Origin: Trichomonas vaginalis G3
Taxonomy: Eukaryota > Parabasalia > Trichomonadida > Trichomonadidae
DNA: 64,000 bases
Direction: 5' to 3'
NCBI RefSeq assembly: GCF_026262505.1
Contig: NC_067206.1
Coordinates: forward strand, 14,318,205-14,382,204
Made by a program: the position numbers and the translations under genes. The notes beneath the pieces were generated by a model, which was given only the letters and a program-made list of their open reading frames with translations, ran no database searches and had not been told where the DNA came from. Positions 8,193 through 18,253 of the stretch are shown here, piece after piece. Positions within the stretch are counted from its first letter, which is position 1. Every line of letters starts with the position of its first letter.

Positions 8193-9065
8193 TTATTGAC
8201 TTTTTACAATTTGAACTTTGTTTGCGTAGATATGAATTCTGAAAGAAGTATGAGGGTCTTGTATGACTTTGTACTTCTCCCATAGTTCATGTCTGTCAAA
8301 CTTACCTGCCATGGACTCTTTCATAAGTTCCATGAAATCGTCTTCGGACAATCCAGGGAAAAGTATAATGTCAGTAAGTATTCTTTTAACATCCTTACTT
8401 AAACTCTTTGCTGTCTGTACACAAATGACAACTGAGATGTTAAAGTGTCTGAGCTTCTTAAGAATTCGACACATATCTTGTTCTCTGTTCTTTAACAAAG
8501 GATGAGAGGCGAAATCATCTAAGATAAGAAGACATCTATGAGGGTAAGTCTTCCAATCGTAAGATTGCAATTTCTTCGAAATGTATTCTATCTCTTTCTG
8601 TTTGTTTCTGAAGTGTTTCTTCTCTAATATTCTCTGCATTTCCTCATTTGGGTCTTTAAACTTAGAATTTATATACTCATTTATAGCATTATACTTCAAA
8701 ACTCTTCTTTGATACTTCTTTATCCAATCTAACAACTCAGTATCCTTTATACATACTAACTTAGACTTCTTTATAATATCTTTGAACGAATTGACGGTTT
8801 GGTCAAATTGACCAGAAGTACTACAAATAACAACTAACTCATAGAATGGGTTCTTCTCATCTAGTTCTTGTTGTTGTGCAGCCATTTTAAGATAAGTGAA
8901 AGTCTTACCCGACCCAGGTGGTGCGATTAGACCTGTTATACCATTCTGAGCAAATAAGAACTTGTCATGTATAGGCTTTATCTGAGCATTTTCTAACTTC
9001 CTCTTGTTCTTCTTCAAAACATTCTCAAATTTTTTGTCAATGTCAGCAAACTTTTTTTCTAACAT
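8193..9065 (-). CDS. FtsK/HerA (A32-like) genome-packaging ATPase of Maverick A
   Basis: 290 residues from ATG 9065 (MLEKKFADIDKKFENVL). Walker A is GLIAPPGSGKT near residues 44-54, and Walker B is CLLILDDFA near 190-198. A downstream segment ISVVICVQTAKSLSKD fits the sensor region of the HerA/FtsK-like packaging ATPases of Polintons and NCLDVs. It would pump the element's DNA into the capsid. An upstream in-frame extension to 9167 overlaps the divergent gene and is less likely. The gene looks whole. It starts a divergent pair with the gene at 9102 across a 36-bp AT-rich spacer, an arrangement kept in Maverick B. Confidence 0.85.
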   Translation of the reverse strand: MLEKKFADIDKKFENVLKKNKRKLENAQIKPIHDKFLFAQNGITGLIAPPGSGKTFTYLKMAAQQQELDEKNPFYELVVICSTSGQFDQTVNSFKDIIKKSKLVCIKDTELLDWIKKYQRRVLKYNAINEYINSKFKDPNEEMQRILEKKHFRNKQKEIEYISKKLQSYDWKTYPHRCLLILDDFASHPLLKNREQDMCRILKKLRHFNISVVICVQTAKSLSKDVKRILTDIILFPGLSEDDFMELMKESMAGKFDRHELWEKYKVIQDPHTSFRIHIYANKVQIVKSQ

Positions 9066-9101
9066 ATTTTTAGAAAAATTAAAATTTTTATCTTTTTGAA
9101 A
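9066..9101. promoter_or_regulatory. 36-bp bidirectional promoter gap
   Basis: A purely AT-rich gap between two divergent starts (9065 minus, 9102 plus), conserved in position in Maverick B (33722-33756). It has no TCAYTT initiator, unlike the 3343-4970 block. Confidence 0.4.
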
Positions 9102-9554
9102 ATGTCTAGCGATTTCGCTATCTATATTCGAGACAAACTTTTTGACAGCAAAACATCTGTCGACCATAAAATCTTACATAGTGTAAACAAGAAAGGTGAA
9201 TTTGTTCTAAAGTTCTGTTTCTGGGAATATGACAAGAACCATAAAACATTACAAAGAGCAGTCTTAAAATTTGTCAATGACAGACTTGTTGACAGAGATG
9301 ACGCCGATTGGAAAGATGAAGTCCAACAAAAGTTCTTAGAATGCAAAGAAGGCACATGCGCTGTTCTTGAAGATGAAATAGAAAACAGAATAGAAGAGCT
9401 ATTAAAGGACAAAGAACTTTTACATAAATATGGTTCTGAGAAATTTGACATAACTCCACCAGAGAAGAAGAAGAAGAAGAGAGAAAAGAAAGAAAAGAAA
9501 GTAGAAGAAGAGAAGAAAGAACCAGAGCCAGAGAAGAAGAAATTTGACATGTAA
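9102..9554 (+). CDS. Charged virion-block protein of 150 residues, unknown
   Basis: It starts at MSSDFAIYIRDKLF. Residues 1-110 are a folded-looking domain (KFCFWEYDKNHKTLQRAVLK) with two or three Cys. Residues 118-150 are a Lys/Glu tail (EKKKKKREKKEKK) of variable length between copies. The twin is 33757-34206. Its place between packaging ATPase and helicase suggests a DNA-handling or packaging accessory. No family is recognised. Confidence 0.65.
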   Translation: MSSDFAIYIRDKLFDSKTSVDHKILHSVNKKGEFVLKFCFWEYDKNHKTLQRAVLKFVNDRLVDRDDADWKDEVQQKFLECKEGTCAVLEDEIENRIEELLKDKELLHKYGSEKFDITPPEKKKKKREKKEKKVEEEKKEPEPEKKKFDM

Positions 9555-9570
9555 AAATAAAATTTTATTT

Positions 9571-9990
9571 TTAGAACATTTCTGGGTCAATGTCAATGTT
9601 CTCTTCCTCTTTAGGAGCAAACACCGGCTTAGACTCTAAAATCTTTTTACCTAATTTACCTTGAACTTCAACTATCTTAGACTCATAATATTCATAGTCG
9701 TCTGCTTTCTTTGGTTCATAAGGTATAACAAGTTTGTATGCTTTGCCTTCTTTAAGGTTTGAGAACCTTCTGTCAAAATTTTCCTTGACTGTTAACAAAC
9801 CTTCTATGTCTAAGTCTTCAAATTTCGCACCATTTTTAGTCACAATAGCAAACTTAACTGGTTCGATGTTCCAAACTTTGTCAAATGTAGACTTTTCAAA
9901 ATGGTAGAAGTAAACATTCAAATATGTGAATGGGTCTAGTTCTTCTTTAAGTCCTGACATATATTTGTTGACTGAAATATATTTCGTCAT
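9571..9990 (-). CDS. Virion-block protein of 139 residues, unknown
   Basis: MTKYISVNKYMSGLKEELDP onward: mixed beta/alpha, with LNVYFYHFEKSTFDKVWNIE and KFAIVTKNGAKFEDLDIEG, ending in an acidic tail (EEENIDIDPEMF). An acidic C-terminus after a beta-rich body is typical of single-strand DNA-binding proteins, and the helicase lies just upstream, but this is inference. The twin at 34223-34642 is almost identical. Confidence 0.6.
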   Translation of the reverse strand: MTKYISVNKYMSGLKEELDPFTYLNVYFYHFEKSTFDKVWNIEPVKFAIVTKNGAKFEDLDIEGLLTVKENFDRRFSNLKEGKAYKLVIPYEPKKADDYEYYESKIVEVQGKLGKKILESKPVFAPKEEENIDIDPEMF

Positions 9991-10025
9991 CTTTTCTATC
10001 GGATAAAAAAATATTTTTTTTAAAT

Positions 10026-11260
10026 TTACTCAGAAAAATTTTTCTTTGTATATACGCCGTTCTGTATATCTAAAAGACTTTTGACATTTGCCAAGAATGT
10101 TCGTTTAGACGCTGTCATATAACCATACTCTTGACAATACTGTTTATACGAATCGTACAATGACCTTTCATCTAAACACTCAAAGTCAGTTTCATCTATG
10201 AACAGTTCATATACACTCTTGTTTGCTTCTAACAATGTTTGTCTCTCTTCGGTATGTGGAATTTGTCTTGGATTGAACTTAGAAATATCTAATGTCATGA
10301 AATATGAGAACAAGTGGTTGTAAAAGTTAGGTGTCAAAGTTTCTGCTAAGTCGTCAAAATATTCTGTATCTTGCATATGAGAATCTGACGTTCTGACAAC
10401 TACATATCTTCTGTCAGAACTTTCTAACTTCATCGGAACGGCGTTGTTTGAAACCATGATGAAATTTGCAACATTTTCACAAACTCTTTGGTCTCTATAT
10501 TTTCTTTCAACAACTCCAACTTTGTCTGTTATAAGACTCTTCAAAGCATCTGAGTTTAAAACCTTTGTTGTATCTATACTTTGAAGTTCATTGCAAACTA
10601 TAAGTTTCATATTCTCTATTGAAGAGTTAAATTTACCGCAGATGTTTTCTAAGTTTGTCATATTCGGGTTCGAATAACCTTCTAACAGTTTGCATAAGAT
10701 ATCTGTAAAGAAAGTGTTCTTACCGTTCCTTGTTTTCCAATTATGATGAGAGCAGTTTCATTTTTAGCACTTGGATGTTGTAAGATGTTTGCAAACCAAC
10801 ATAAGATATACTCATAGACTCTTTCGTTTCCATTGCATATAATTTCTTTGACATGGTCTAACCAAGCTTCTATAATATTTTCTTTCCATTCTACTTGTTC
10901 ATATTTATATCCAGTGAAGATAGAATAGAAGTTTGGAGAAGGTGTATAGAACTTTATACCACGAACTGAAAAATCTTCTAACTTTGACAATAAGATATCC
11001 CAAGCATCTAACATCTTCATGCCAACTTGTACGACTTTTATTTTCTTAAGTTTCTGTCTACATTCTTGTTCTGAAACTATTGTTGCTCTTGGTTTGTTAA
11101 AGACAACATCCCATTCTTTCATGACATAACATTCTGGGGCAGAGTCGACATAAATGACTAAACGTTTCAAATTCTCGACTGCTTTGTTATAGTCTCTAAA
11201 TGGACACATATTTCTGAATGCTTGGAAGTCATAAAAATCTGAAACATCTATTCTGTACAT
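10026..11260 (-). pseudogene. D5-like superfamily 3 helicase of Maverick A (broken)
   Basis: Signatures of SF3/D5-type viral helicases: an IIIGKQG P-loop start, LIVCNELQS (Walker B-like), NFIMVSNNAVP (motif C with sensor Asn) and SDRRYVVV (arginine region), followed by a C-terminal helical domain. It would unwind the element during protein-primed replication. It is broken, with one or two breaks. The twin is 34678-35908. Confidence 0.75.
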
Positions 11261-11290
11261 TTTTATAAAAATAAAAAAAATATTATTTTT

Positions 11291-12086
11291 TTATTCTTGA
11301 CTTTGTTGTTCCATTTGTTGCATTTGTTGTTCTTGAGCTATTTGTTGTTGAAGTTGTTCTTGTAATACAATACTTTCACCAGTTGCATCTTCCAATTCGA
11401 AACTTTCTGCCGTCATTGACAAATACATAGGACATAAAAGTTTTACAGGAACAAAGTTTGCGTCAACTAAGGTTAAGTTTATGTTTGCTAAAGTGTTTGA
11501 GTTTACTAAAGCTGAAAACTCTGCATTCGAATGAACAATAGGCAAACCAGCAGAGAAAGTGTTGTTTATACGCATGAGTATCTTTTGGTCATAGTAGTTT
11601 CTGTCGACATTCGAATAACACTTTGAACCTAAGTTTGAAACAATATATAAATTGGTGTACTTAAAGTCAATGGAATAGACATTCCTTGTATGACACCTTT
11701 TCCTGTTATAGGAAACTGTTGGTAGTAAAAACCAGATATAAGTTTTGTATTATAGCTCATATCGTTTATAGTAAACTCAGTCGGACATCCAAACATAATG
11801 AAACCTGCTCTAGTTGCAGCACATGTTACATCCGTCCTTAAAGTATTAAATAAGTCAACAAAACCTGTTGGTGGTATATCTGAGTAAGTATCTTCAAAGA
11901 AGTATTTTTTACCATTCACAACAACAAAGTCTTCTGGTGTCAAAAGAGCAAAACAGGCTTTAGTCGTCATTGTGTTTAAGGTTAGTTTACAATATCGTCC
12001 TTGAGGACTTTGTAAGTTTGTTGTTATAGAATTATATGACTCAGGGTTTTTAGTCGTAATAGTATAAACCATATGTCTTCTGCCAT
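11291..12086 (-). pseudogene. Penton-like minor capsid protein of Maverick A (broken)
   Basis: A beta-rich protein (YTITTKNPESYNSITTNLQS; ACFALLTPEDFVVVNGKKYF) ending in a Gln-rich tail. Size (about 260 residues), jelly-roll-like composition and proximity to the major capsid gene match the single-jelly-roll penton of Polintons. That identification is inferred from context. Broken, about two or three breaks. The 3' end of the next minus gene lies 4 bp away. Confidence 0.6.
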
Positions 12087-12090
12087 TTAC

Positions 12091-12669
12091 TTAGCAAATA
12101 AATTTTAATGAAATGTTGTGGTCGTCAAATATTTTTATGACGTCTGGGAAACTATATTTTAAGTTCAACGTTTCACCTCCTTTCATAACGTATATCTTGT
12201 CAATGACATTATATGAAACACCACAGCAACTAACGGGTTCTATTTCTTTGATGTTTATATCGTCTGCCTCTGTCAAAAGTTTCAATAGTTCTTTCAAAAC
12301 TTCATGAGGTGCAATGACATATGAGTTCACTTTTACAGGGTTGTGTTCGACCAAGTTTAACATTATACCCAAAGCTTGACAAATCTTCTCCTGAGTTTTA
12401 AGTTTGTCTTTAAGTTGTTGGTAGTCGTTTCGAATATCTGCAACAGAACTTAAGTCTCTGCTAACTTCAGGGTATGTTGGTTGTTCTTTTACAGGAACTA
12501 TTGTTATACCATCTTCGTCTTCGTATGGTTTCCCCACTTCAACATCTCTTTCTTTGACATTGACAACAACACTTTGACTGTTTGTTTGAGTTGGTGAATT
12601 TAACTTCACATCTGCCACCGCCATTAAACCTTTTGAAACACTTACGCTTCTATTTTTCGGAAATGACAT
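12091..12669 (-). CDS. Virion-block protein of 192 residues, unknown
   Basis: The start is at 12669 (MSFPKNRSVSVSKGLMAVAD), chosen over an upstream extension because the divergent gene begins at 12688. The N-terminal third is disordered, there is a short coiled coil near residues 75-100 (DYQQLKDKLKTQEKICQAL), then a compact C-terminal domain with vicinal cysteines (VSCCGVSYNVIDKIYVMKGG). It looks whole here. It sits between the penton-like and major capsid genes, suggesting a minor virion component. Confidence 0.6.
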   Translation of the reverse strand: MSFPKNRSVSVSKGLMAVADVKLNSPTQTNSQSVVVNVKERDVEVGKPYEDEDGITIVPVKEQPTYPEVSRDLSSVADIRNDYQQLKDKLKTQEKICQALGIMLNLVEHNPVKVNSYVIAPHEVLKELLKLLTEADDINIKEIEPVSCCGVSYNVIDKIYVMKGGETLNLKYSFPDVIKIFDDHNISLKFIC

Positions 12670-12687
12670 TTTACTTAGAATAAAAAG

Positions 12688-13105
12688 ATGGACGTATTTG
12701 AGTATCTCTTCGAATTGAAGCAAACAAAGTTTACACACACAAACAATACAAATTCATTGACAGAATAGTTCTTTACACAAACAATGGAAAATGTTATAGA
12801 ATAGCAGTCTTTGCTGAACCAAAATATTTTCATAAAGCAAAGAAAGTTGGTATAACTGAAATGGTGAAAGTTCTTGAAGCAGACAAAAATATAACAACAA
12901 AACTGACAGATATTTCTAAAGGTAAGTTTATAATACAATTTATGTCAAAACTGGCGTACTGTCAATATTTGACGGAGAGAAGTCAGTTCAAGAACAACTT
13001 ACTGACCTGCTGCCAAAATCTGCTCGATGGAAGCTGTCGTTATGCCAATCTGAGGAGCCCCAGCAGGTTTCATCGAACGAATCTTCAAAAGAGCATCTTC
13101 CGTGA
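12688..13105 (+). pseudogene. Small plus-strand gene overlapping the capsid gene 3' end (broken)
   Basis: It begins MDVFEYLFELK at 12688, divergent from the gene at 12669. Conserved downstream stretches include GKCYRIA and FHKAKKVGITEMVKVL. It runs antisense over roughly the last 100 bp of the major capsid gene. Both Maverick copies are broken (about three breaks), so the end is approximate. No family is recognised; a maturation protease, expected in this slot in other Mavericks, cannot be shown. Confidence 0.4.
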
Positions 13106-14602
13106 AAAGTGCTATTGGTTTTGTAAACTTCTTTGCTTTCAATTCATCTGGACCGTCTCTGTCACCAGTATATTGTATTTGAACTGTACCAACAGTTGAA
13201 ATACCACCCATAAAGTCTTCTGAGTCAGCAAATGGAATGCCAAGCCAAAAGTTTGAACGGTCTCCATTTGTATATTGAGTTTTTTGAGCTCCTGTATGAG
13301 TCCATACTTTCACATATGGCATAATAGAACTTTGCATTTCAGGGTTAATGGTTGTTGTGAAGTTGTTGTTAAAGTTCATAGCATCTAATGTCAAGTTGTA
13401 TGACCTCATATCCTCAACTGTAGAATATTCTTCTCTTGGATAGTATTTGCCATCTATGTTTATATGGTATTTAATACCAGGGTTGTAGAAGCAAGAATAG
13501 TCATTTATAGTTCGTCTGAACAGTACAAACATAGTATCTGCATGTTTCATTGCAGTTGTTAAAGCAATATCTGTTCTTGCACCTGGGTCAGCACTTTGGT
13601 TTCCAACTTCACCTGCAAAGTCTTTGACAGATATTTGGTGTATAGGGAACATAAGTGGAACTGCAATATATTTGGCAGCTAAAGCATTTGAAATATCTGG
13701 GTCCAACATATAGACTGCAAGTCTGCTTTCTATTCTCTTGCATTCAAATTTTTCGCATGTGAACTTAACTGGGTCCCAAGCAGTTCCAGCAGCATTGAAA
13801 TAATAGTTTACTTCAGTGTTGAGGTTTGAGAAACCAAAGTCTAAGTCAACTTTGTCTTTGCAAAATTCGGCGAATGACGTTTATTTGTTCCCTTACGTCT
13901 GTAAGAGTGAATGGGTCTTGTGTTGGTGCAATGACTAAGTTATTTTTGCTTGGAGTAAGTTCGATAGAAATTTTTCCTGCCCAGTTTGGCAAGTATCTTA
14001 AAAACCTGAAGATGAGGAAAGATGACAAAGGAACTCTAAGTTTCATTTTACTTTGGTTACTGCTGCTGCAGTTTGTCCAGAAAGGTTAACATAAACTCCT
14101 GGAACGTTAGGGTCAAGTCTTCTTATTTTCTCAATAGTTGCATACTGGTCTGTTTGTTCTCTAGCTTGTGGTTGTACTGAGTTTCTCAAAGCGAACCATT
14201 CATAGTTTGCCCATGTTACTGTTTGAACTAAGTCAGAGTTAGAATATATCTTATATCCCATGAAAACTTCTGGAGCATATTGGTATCCGACATAGAAAAT
14301 TCCATTGCAACCTTTCTTGTCAGACAACTTGGCAGAAGGTTTTATTTCAATGTCTTGTTCCACGTATAAGAATGAGTTGTCAATAGAAATATATGAAACC
14401 TGTCGCAAGCAATATCTACTGTTGTTGAAGAACCTTCTCCAAACTCACCTACGTTTCCATAAGAAACAGCAGTTGTATATTCGTAAGTTCCAGGAACTAT
14501 TTCTGACCTTCTAATGGCATTGTCGCATTCGTTATACCATTCGGAAACATTTCCATTCATAGCATCCAAAACTGTTGGCGTTATATTCTGAGCGGCGTAC
14601 AT
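12999..14602 (-). pseudogene. Major capsid protein of Maverick A (broken)
   Basis: A near-identical copy of the whole gene at 37636-39243. The expected double jelly-roll style is visible, with beta-rich segments and the core RVPLSSFLIFRFLRYLP. Broken, about four breaks. The start at 14602 (MYAAQNITPTVLD) lies about 30 bp from the end of the next minus-strand gene. Confidence 0.8.
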
Positions 14603-14634
14603 TTCATATGAGTAAAAATATAGAATAGTTGGAT

Positions 14635-17600
14635 TTATATGTCATAATAGAACCCACTGGACCAAGCTTTACTTTCTTCCTGACTGAGTTTTTAACTCTT
14701 CTTTTTCCTTCATTGCCCTCTGCTTGAAGTTGTTGCATCTTTGCATTATGTTCATCTAGTATGTTGCAAATTTCCCATGTCCTTTTTGCCTTTTGGCTCT
14801 GGTCGCCCATCTCAGGTAACCTATATCCTAGAAAGAGTTTGTCATAGTCTGTATTTGAGTCTTCGCGTATTGTTTGCATGACTCTTTCCTGAGTTTCGGT
14901 TCAAGCTCTTCAAACAGTGCCTGTCCATATGGAATATGCTCGTTTCCAAATATATGTTTTTGTAGCCATTCTGGTTTTCTTTCCATGTTACCAACTATAT
15001 CTTTTGTGAATGGGAAAGCTTTTACCCAATCTTTCAGTCTTGCGTCGTTTATTTCTGTAGTTGGTTTTATTTTGTCAAGGAACATGTTTTTCAATACTAA
15101 CATTTCATTTGGTACTGTCCATTTGAGTTTTCTTAAATATTCATCCCTTCTCGGTTCATTGTCTGCAAAGTAAGTTTTTATGACATTTTGTAAACTTTCG
15201 TTTGCAAGGTCATGTACAATAGGTTCTCTTCCTTCCTGTCCCTAACTTTCTTTCTAAACTCTTCACCAAATATACCATCTCTATGGTTCTGTGTAGTTCT
15301 TTGAGATAAATGTTCTAGAACGTCAGGTGTTATATTTCCATCAGCCATGTTCATTTCATACTGGTCCAAAATATCTGCATGTTTCATATCTTTCAATGGC
15401 ATTAAAGCCGCGCTAAAATACCAGCTATATCTGGTTCACCATTGACTTCCATTGCGTCTACAACTTCTTGGAATTGTGGTTGTAAGTTTATGAACCACCT
15501 ATCGGATTAGCTTTATGACCCCATCTCATTGTAGTTCCATCGTCTGCAGAAACAAAAGTAGGTTTGTTTCCATCTTGGTTAGGTTCTGAATGAACTTTAA
15601 ACAATGTTTCATTTCTATATGTTTTCTTGAAATTTAACCTTTTATTTTCACCGAGTTCATCCGAAGATTGAACGTTAAATGCTCGTAAGTAAAAAGGGTT
15701 GTTGTATTTGTGTACATTTTCTTTCAGTCTTCCATTCTATGCTGAATATTTTCATCTGTGTTGGAGTCTTTTGTATGTCGGCAAACATTTTTCGATATTC
15801 TTCTACTATGTCAGCCGAATTTTTTTTAGACTCTTGGAAATATTCCATATTCTCCGCATACTCTTGTTGAGGGTCAAGATTTTTCGGCTGTTCCAAATCT
15901 TCATCTAGTTCTGTGAAGTTAGTTTCCAAAGGAGGACTTGTTCGTTTCCTTCAGGCTCTTCTAGCTGTTGTTGCTGAACTATTTCTTCCATGTCTGGTTG
16001 TATCTGAACTTCTTCCTGTGGAGTTTCTTGTACCTCATCTGCTGGCATTTCATATATTCCGAGACCGTTTTCAACAATTTCCCTATCTACGTCATCCGCA
16101 TTCATAAGCTTTTGTTCTTTCGTTCCGTCTCTATTTTTTACGCGTTTCATGACGAAAGTTGAATTGTCATTTAGCTCTGACATCAAATATCTCGGAGTAA
16201 ATTCATCCATGTCATTTGGATGATATGCTATTAAATCATATCCCTTAGCGAGCTTGTATTTTCCAGGTTTGAGATTATATCCGTTTTGGTGCTGAGCCAT
16301 AAAGCTAAATAGGTTCGGGTCAGTATTTCCATCCTTGAACTTTCCAATAGCTTCTTTATATCTGTCACTAAAGTCAACAGTATCTGGGAAACCACACTCT
16401 TCTTTAAGCATTTTTAAGAATTCTTGGTTTCCTTGTTCTCTACTTCTTTTATGTCCTTGCTCTGTTTGTGGTTGTTGTTGTGCAGGGTTTTGAACTGTTG
16501 GTTGCTGTGCTGGTTGTTGTGTTGGTTGTTGTTGTGTGTTGTGTTGGTTGTTGTGTTGGTTTTGGTGCATGCCTGTGTCTGTGTCCATGTGACGATGTAA
16601 ATGTTTTAGGTAGTCCTGGTGCAGGTGCTTCTCTTGGAGGGTTTGGTGGTATATAAGTTCCACCAGCTGGCACATATGTTCCATCTGCAGCGTAATGTCC
16701 TACCTGACTTTTCGTTTTAAGAAAGCATTTACTAGGTCTGTTTTGGTCTGTTGTAACTCTTTTTCTTGACTTTTCACAACAGTTGCTCTAACGGCGTCAT
16801 AGGCACTTTGAACTGCCTGTCTCGTTGCTGCATCTGTTATTTTCGTCATATTTTGTGCTACTTCTTTAACTCTTTGTCGAAACCTTCAGACTTCAGTTTC
16901 TTTCCAGATGAGAAGTCGTTCACTTGTTTCACCTTACTATGAAGAGCTTCGAAGCGTTCTTAAAGTCAGCATTTGTTAAAGCTTCATTTGAACTGTCTTC
17001 ATCCGCTTGTATTTTTGTCCTTATTGACCCTATGAGTTGGGCTGCTTTAGCGTTGGCTTGGGCATCTAACCAGTCATTGTTAGCTTTTATATATTCTGCG
17101 CTTTTCATTGCCTTTTGCATAGCGCGTCGTTATTTTTACTTTCTTGTGCTAAGTTTTCATACTGTACGGTTTGGTTTTGCAACTGTAAAAGTTTTTCTGC
17201 CTTTACATTTGCTTCAACTTCTTTTTTATACTCATCGCTATCCATATATGTCTTCAGGGCTTTTTGTTTTATCTCTTCATCTTTCAGTATTTTATATTGA
17301 GTAGTATGGTTTTTCAAATTTATGACATCTTGTTCCATTTTTGCTACTTCTGCTGCTTTTTCTGACACTTTTTTCGCATATTCCTCTGTACTTAGTTCTT
17401 TCAGTTGTTCTTCTTTCTTCTTTTTCTCTACGTTTAACTCATTGAGTTTCTTTGTGTGTCTGTCATATTCTAGTTTCTTTTCGTTTTCACTTATTTGCTT
17501 CTGTATGTCTATGTTTGACTTTTTGACATCTGTTATTTGATTTTTGAGTGAACTCAAATTCATTTGACTTTGAGGGTTATAGCTGTTCCGTCTGCAGCTC

Positions 17601-17820
17601 CACCATAGCCTGCCATTTTCGCTAAAAGTGCCGCTCTTAAACCTCCACTCTGTGCACCAACAACTCGGTTTAAAAGCATAGGATTGCTTGACATTTGTTG
17701 CAACATAGTGGGGTCATTCAGCATTTGTTGTTGCAACTGTTGTTGTGGTGTCAGTTTTACTATTGGATGTTTCAATGCTCTCTTCCTCTTACGTATATTC
17801 TTACGTAGCTTACGTGGCAT
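14635..17820 (-). pseudogene. Long basic/coiled-coil virion-block protein of Maverick A (broken)
   Basis: This corresponds to the nearly whole copy at 39276-42484: very basic start (MPRKLRKNIRKRKRALKH), Gln-rich stretch, long coiled coil, Pro/Gln/Thr repeats and a C-terminal globular part. Broken, about ten breaks. On the minus strand TCACTT lies 7 bases upstream of the start (17824-17829), a good host-type initiator. Role unknown; length, basic head and position beside the capsid gene suggest a core or scaffold protein. Confidence 0.7.
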
Positions 17821-18253
17821 TTTAAGTGAAGTTAAAAAGCGGTTTTTGACAGATGTTTATATGACACTTTTTGTTCAGCACAAAAAACTACTCGGTCAAA
17901 GTGTTGTCAGTTTTGTAAAATAACCGTCCTATCTCATTCTATAAGGGGAAAAGGCTTCTCAAAGTATACTTCCTTGGAACGCCTGTAACTTTTCCTGTAG
18001 CGACGATAGACCCTTACTTGTCCGGACAAAGTTATACTATTTTGAGTGCTCTACAAAAAGTCAACGGCGACGACTCTCAAAACCGTTGTGTAAAAAGTTT
18101 TACCGTTGGACAAAAAAGTATATATAGAAAACAAAAAACGTTTATAGTTCATTCAATATTTGAGATGGAACGGTTTGCCAACGGTAACTATTAAATAAAA
18201 TAAAAAATAGAGGGGGTCTCCGTTGACGAAAACGGTTTATTTTAAACTTTTCT
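17821..18253. other. Non-coding gap before the 491-residue gene
   Basis: The first 50 bp (around GACAGATGTTTATATGACAC) match the right end of Maverick B near 43585-43610. The rest is moderately GC-containing with several ACGGT/ACCGT motifs, but no convincing frame. TATATATAG at 18119-18127 could be promoter-like. Confidence 0.5.

Noticed and set aside
12688-13105. Maverick cysteine protease
   Set aside because: The slot is suggestive, but no His/Asp/Cys arrangement typical of the adenain-like family could be seen.
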